Source of the DNA: Halobacillus locisalis
GTDB taxonomy: Bacteria; Bacillota; Bacilli; Bacillales; Halobacillaceae
Length of the DNA stretch: 64,000 nucleotides
NCBI RefSeq assembly: GCF_013694105.1
Contig: NZ_JACEFG010000001.1
Location: forward strand, 1,302,001-1,366,000
Direction of reading: 5' to 3'
Made by a program: the position numbers and the translations under genes. Every line of letters starts with the position of its first letter. Position 1 is the first letter of the stretch. The notes beneath the pieces are model-generated. The model did no database searches. It saw nothing but the letters and a program-made list of their open reading frames with translations, and was not told where the DNA came from. Positions 62,115 through 64,000 of the stretch are shown here, in pieces.

Positions 62115-62567
62115 TTACAAGATAACTGTATTCTTCAATCCAGCGATTAACAATTCGAATTCTTCATTGACCTGCCTCAAAACTTCAGGGTCTTTGTAAC
62201 TTTTCTCTTGAGTGATGGACAAGCTCGGTTCAATGAGTAATGTACGTCCGCCCATAAACTCAATCTCTAACTTCTTCGGAGGTGTATTTTCAGTCAAACT
62301 GTAATCTACAAACCATTCTTTCATTGAGATGATCCGTTGTGTGAACAAAGTTTCTTTCGTAACAGCCATGTCAGGCGTAATTCCGAGAATCGTTAGCGTG
62401 CGATCATTACGGTTTACGATGAAAAGTTGATGTACATCTGGCGTCAATACTTCAAGCGAGCAGAAGTTGTCGGACTCGAATACATCCTCTGTAAACTCCA
62501 AAACAGCCGCCGATCTTAAACTCTCTAAGCTAGATGAACGTAACCTTTCTTTCAACTCAATGGACAA
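62115..62567 (-). CDS. Hypothetical protein (150 residues)
   Basis: Soluble, no signal peptide or membrane segment. A mixed alpha/beta pattern with DVHQLFIVNRNDRTLTILGI and KLEIEFMGGRTLLIEPSLS. The start is TTG, with AAGGAGG 8 nt upstream. No family is recognised; acidic overall. Probably monocistronic. Confidence 0.65.
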   Translation of the reverse strand: MSIELKERLRSSSLESLRSAAVLEFTEDVFESDNFCSLEVLTPDVHQLFIVNRNDRTLTILGITPDMAVTKETLFTQRIISMKEWFVDYSLTENTPPKKLEIEFMGGRTLLIEPSLSITQEKSYKDPEVLRQVNEEFELLIAGLKNTVIL

Positions 62568-62817
62568 TGTTCATTCCTCCTTAAGTAGTTTCAGAGGTAA
62601 TGTGCCCGTTTTATTCCTATTAAAAACGCTTTTTATCCATATTAAACAAATATTACCACAAGTTTTTATTGCAAGGGTTCAATGGTTGTAATCCTTCGAC
62701 AGGAATAGAAAAAAATAGCTAAGCGGAAAGTCGGAGCACTTGAAAGAGCCACATATTGCGACAGAACCTGCAATATTACTGGAGAGGTAGATAACCGTGG
62801 TGATTCAGTTTAAAAAA

Positions 62818-62842
62818 AAGAGAAGCCACGTTCGCTTCTCTT
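62818..62842 (-). terminator. Terminator of TraB-family gene
   Basis: Stem AAGAGAAGC / GCTTCTCTT, 7-nt loop, followed on the minus strand by eight T residues. Confidence 0.85.
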
Positions 62843-62850
62843 CAACCAAT

Positions 62851-64000
62851 CTATAGATTTTCGAAAAATAACCGTAAGACATCCGCTCCACCAATCAATG
62901 TTCCTAAGGAGCTTCCGATGTTAGCGAGAACGACGACAAGGAGAATACGCGTCACTTTATTACTCCAAAACCCTTTGACCGATGTTACATCTTCCGATAA
63001 AGACTCGAAGTCCGATACGTTTGGACGACGGAAATAAGCTTGCACAAAACCAGCAAACCAACCAGCCGCAATCAAAGGATTGAGTGAAGTGATCGGTGCT
63101 GCAATAAATGCAGAGACGACAGCAATCGGATGAGCTAAAGCAGCCGCCGCTCCGATGGCAGAGAAGGAGCCGTTCCACAACACCCAGCTGATGGATTGTT
63201 GTGCACCTGCTTCTGGGTTCGCATAAAACGTATAGGCAATGATCGAGATGATGAAAATCGGAATCCCCCAACCAATGACTTTAGGCCATTTCGATTTTGG
63301 CTTCCGCTTCGTTAGTTGATCTAGGTCATGATCGTCATGAATTTGCTCTTTGATTCCTGGAACGTGAGCAGCGCCAAGTACAGCCACTACTTTGTCACCG
63401 GGAGCCTCCTTGATTTTTTGAGCTAAATACTGATCTCGCTCATCAATCAGTGGTTTCTTCAATGCTGGAAAATGTTCCGTCATATCTTGAAGCATCCCAT
63501 CCAGCATGTCTTGAGATTTCATTTTCTCCAATTCCTCTTCTGAAATCGATTCATTGCTGAAAATGCTGTAAATGATGGACGTCAGGAGTTTCATTTTCCC
63601 CCAGAAACCAATATTGGACCATATTCTAGAGAAAGTAATTTGGATGTTACGATCGGCTAATACGAGCTCTGCCCCCATCTCATCGGCCGATTCAATACCT
63701 TGAATCATTTCTTGTCCTGCTTTAATCCCGAATTGTTTCGCCATCCTCCGTTGAAATGAAGAAATGGCTAAATTCATTAGAAGTAATGTTGCTTTTCGAT
63801 CTTTAATCACTTGAAAGATATCGGTGTTCTTCCATTGATCTCCTTCTTTGATGGAACGATAACGCTGTTCATCAAGCTCAACACAAACAGAATCAGGCCG
63901 CTCCTCTTCGATGACTTGTTTAACTTGTTCTGCACTTTGTTTTGAGACATGTGCTGTCCCAATTAAAATTAATTCTTTATCATTGATATGGATTCTTGTA
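62851..64000 (-). CDS. TraB/PrgY family membrane protein, N-terminus beyond window
   Basis: The frame is open to the right edge, about 383 codons. Visible family motifs are LIGTAHVSKQSAEQV and DSVCVELDEQRY near the start, then VVAVLGAAHVPGIKEQI. The C-terminal third has three or four membrane segments (VIGWGIPIFIISIIAYTFYA; ALAHPIAVVSAFIAAPITSL; ILLVVVLANIGSSLGTLIGG). An internal GTG at 63810 is not the start, because the conserved N-terminal TraB motifs lie upstream. PrgY of E. faecalis limits peptide pheromone activity; family members carry a GTAH metalloprotease-like motif. Only a few residues are missing. Confidence 0.88.
   Translation of the reverse strand, partial: TRIHINDKELILIGTAHVSKQSAEQVKQVIEEERPDSVCVELDEQRYRSIKEGDQWKNTDIFQVIKDRKATLLLMNLAISSFQRRMAKQFGIKAGQEMIQGIESADEMGAELVLADRNIQITFSRIWSNIGFWGKMKLLTSIIYSIFSNESISEEELEKMKSQDMLDGMLQDMTEHFPALKKPLIDERDQYLAQKIKEAPGDKVVAVLGAAHVPGIKEQIHDDHDLDQLTKRKPKSKWPKVIGWGIPIFIISIIAYTFYANPEAGAQQSISWVLWNGSFSAIGAAAALAHPIAVVSAFIAAPITSLNPLIAAGWFAGFVQAYFRRPNVSDFESLSEDVTSVKGFWSNKVTRILLVVVLANIGSSLGTLIGGADVLRLFFENL

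Overview
The window suggests a spore-forming member of the Bacillaceae. It carries two complete GerA-type germinant receptor operons, sigI-rsgI, sporulation genes (prkA, yhbH), ydbST, strong GGAGG ribosome binding sites, several GTG and TTG starts, and many rho-independent terminators. Acid-rich proteins and the overall gene content resemble moderately halophilic genera such as Halobacillus or its relatives; that placement is an inference. No phage, integrase, transposase, CRISPR array or rRNA operon was seen. The DNA reads as core chromosome, with unusual content confined to intergenic regions.

Layout. 1-3.6 kb: a flavoprotein disulfide reductase cut by the left edge, a translationally coupled DUF1499 gene, and rsgI/sigI. 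3.9-8.9 kb: a BmrCD-like heterodimeric multidrug ABC exporter with a trypsin-like membrane protease behind it. In front of the exporter is an attenuator: a sigma-A promoter, a 21-codon leader ORF, an intrinsic terminator, and an 18-codon Trp-rich ORF. 8.9-14 kb: a DUF389 membrane protein and the first ger operon (+ strand). 14-21.3 kb: an aldo/keto reductase with HelD, an operon joining a chemoreceptor to STAS and RsbW-like proteins, and a MurG. 21.3-25.5 kb: a MATE pump, an aldehyde dehydrogenase and a nucleoside transporter. 25.8-28.9 kb: a siderophore importer under a Fur box. 29-34.2 kb: a LysM-CAP protein, a lipoprotein and the second ger operon (- strand). 34.2-42.3 kb: pbuG under PurR boxes, ydbST, proC, a K+/Na+:H+ antiporter and yhbH. 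42.8-53 kb: odhAB, ppk, ppx and prkA. 53.1-56.4 kb: lipM-lipA (lipoate supply for enzymes such as OdhB) and small proteins. 56.4-62.6 kb: trmL, a YhbB-like amidase, ogt, queG, a PF09818 ATPase, tRNA-Gly and small genes. 62.8-64 kb: a TraB-family membrane protein cut by the right edge.

Three non-gene signals stand out. (1) The leader-peptide attenuator in front of bmrCD (8570-8902). (2) Intergenic arrays of a TGTCCGA core repeated every 19-22 bp (about two helical turns) at 10.08, 40.9-41.05 and 42.56-42.71 kb; the two large arrays flank yhbH. (3) Two copies, 19.6 kb apart, of a composite element of about 400 bp (35745-36165 and 55335-55732). Each is built from two inverted, divergent versions of one structured core, and base changes preserve the outer stems.
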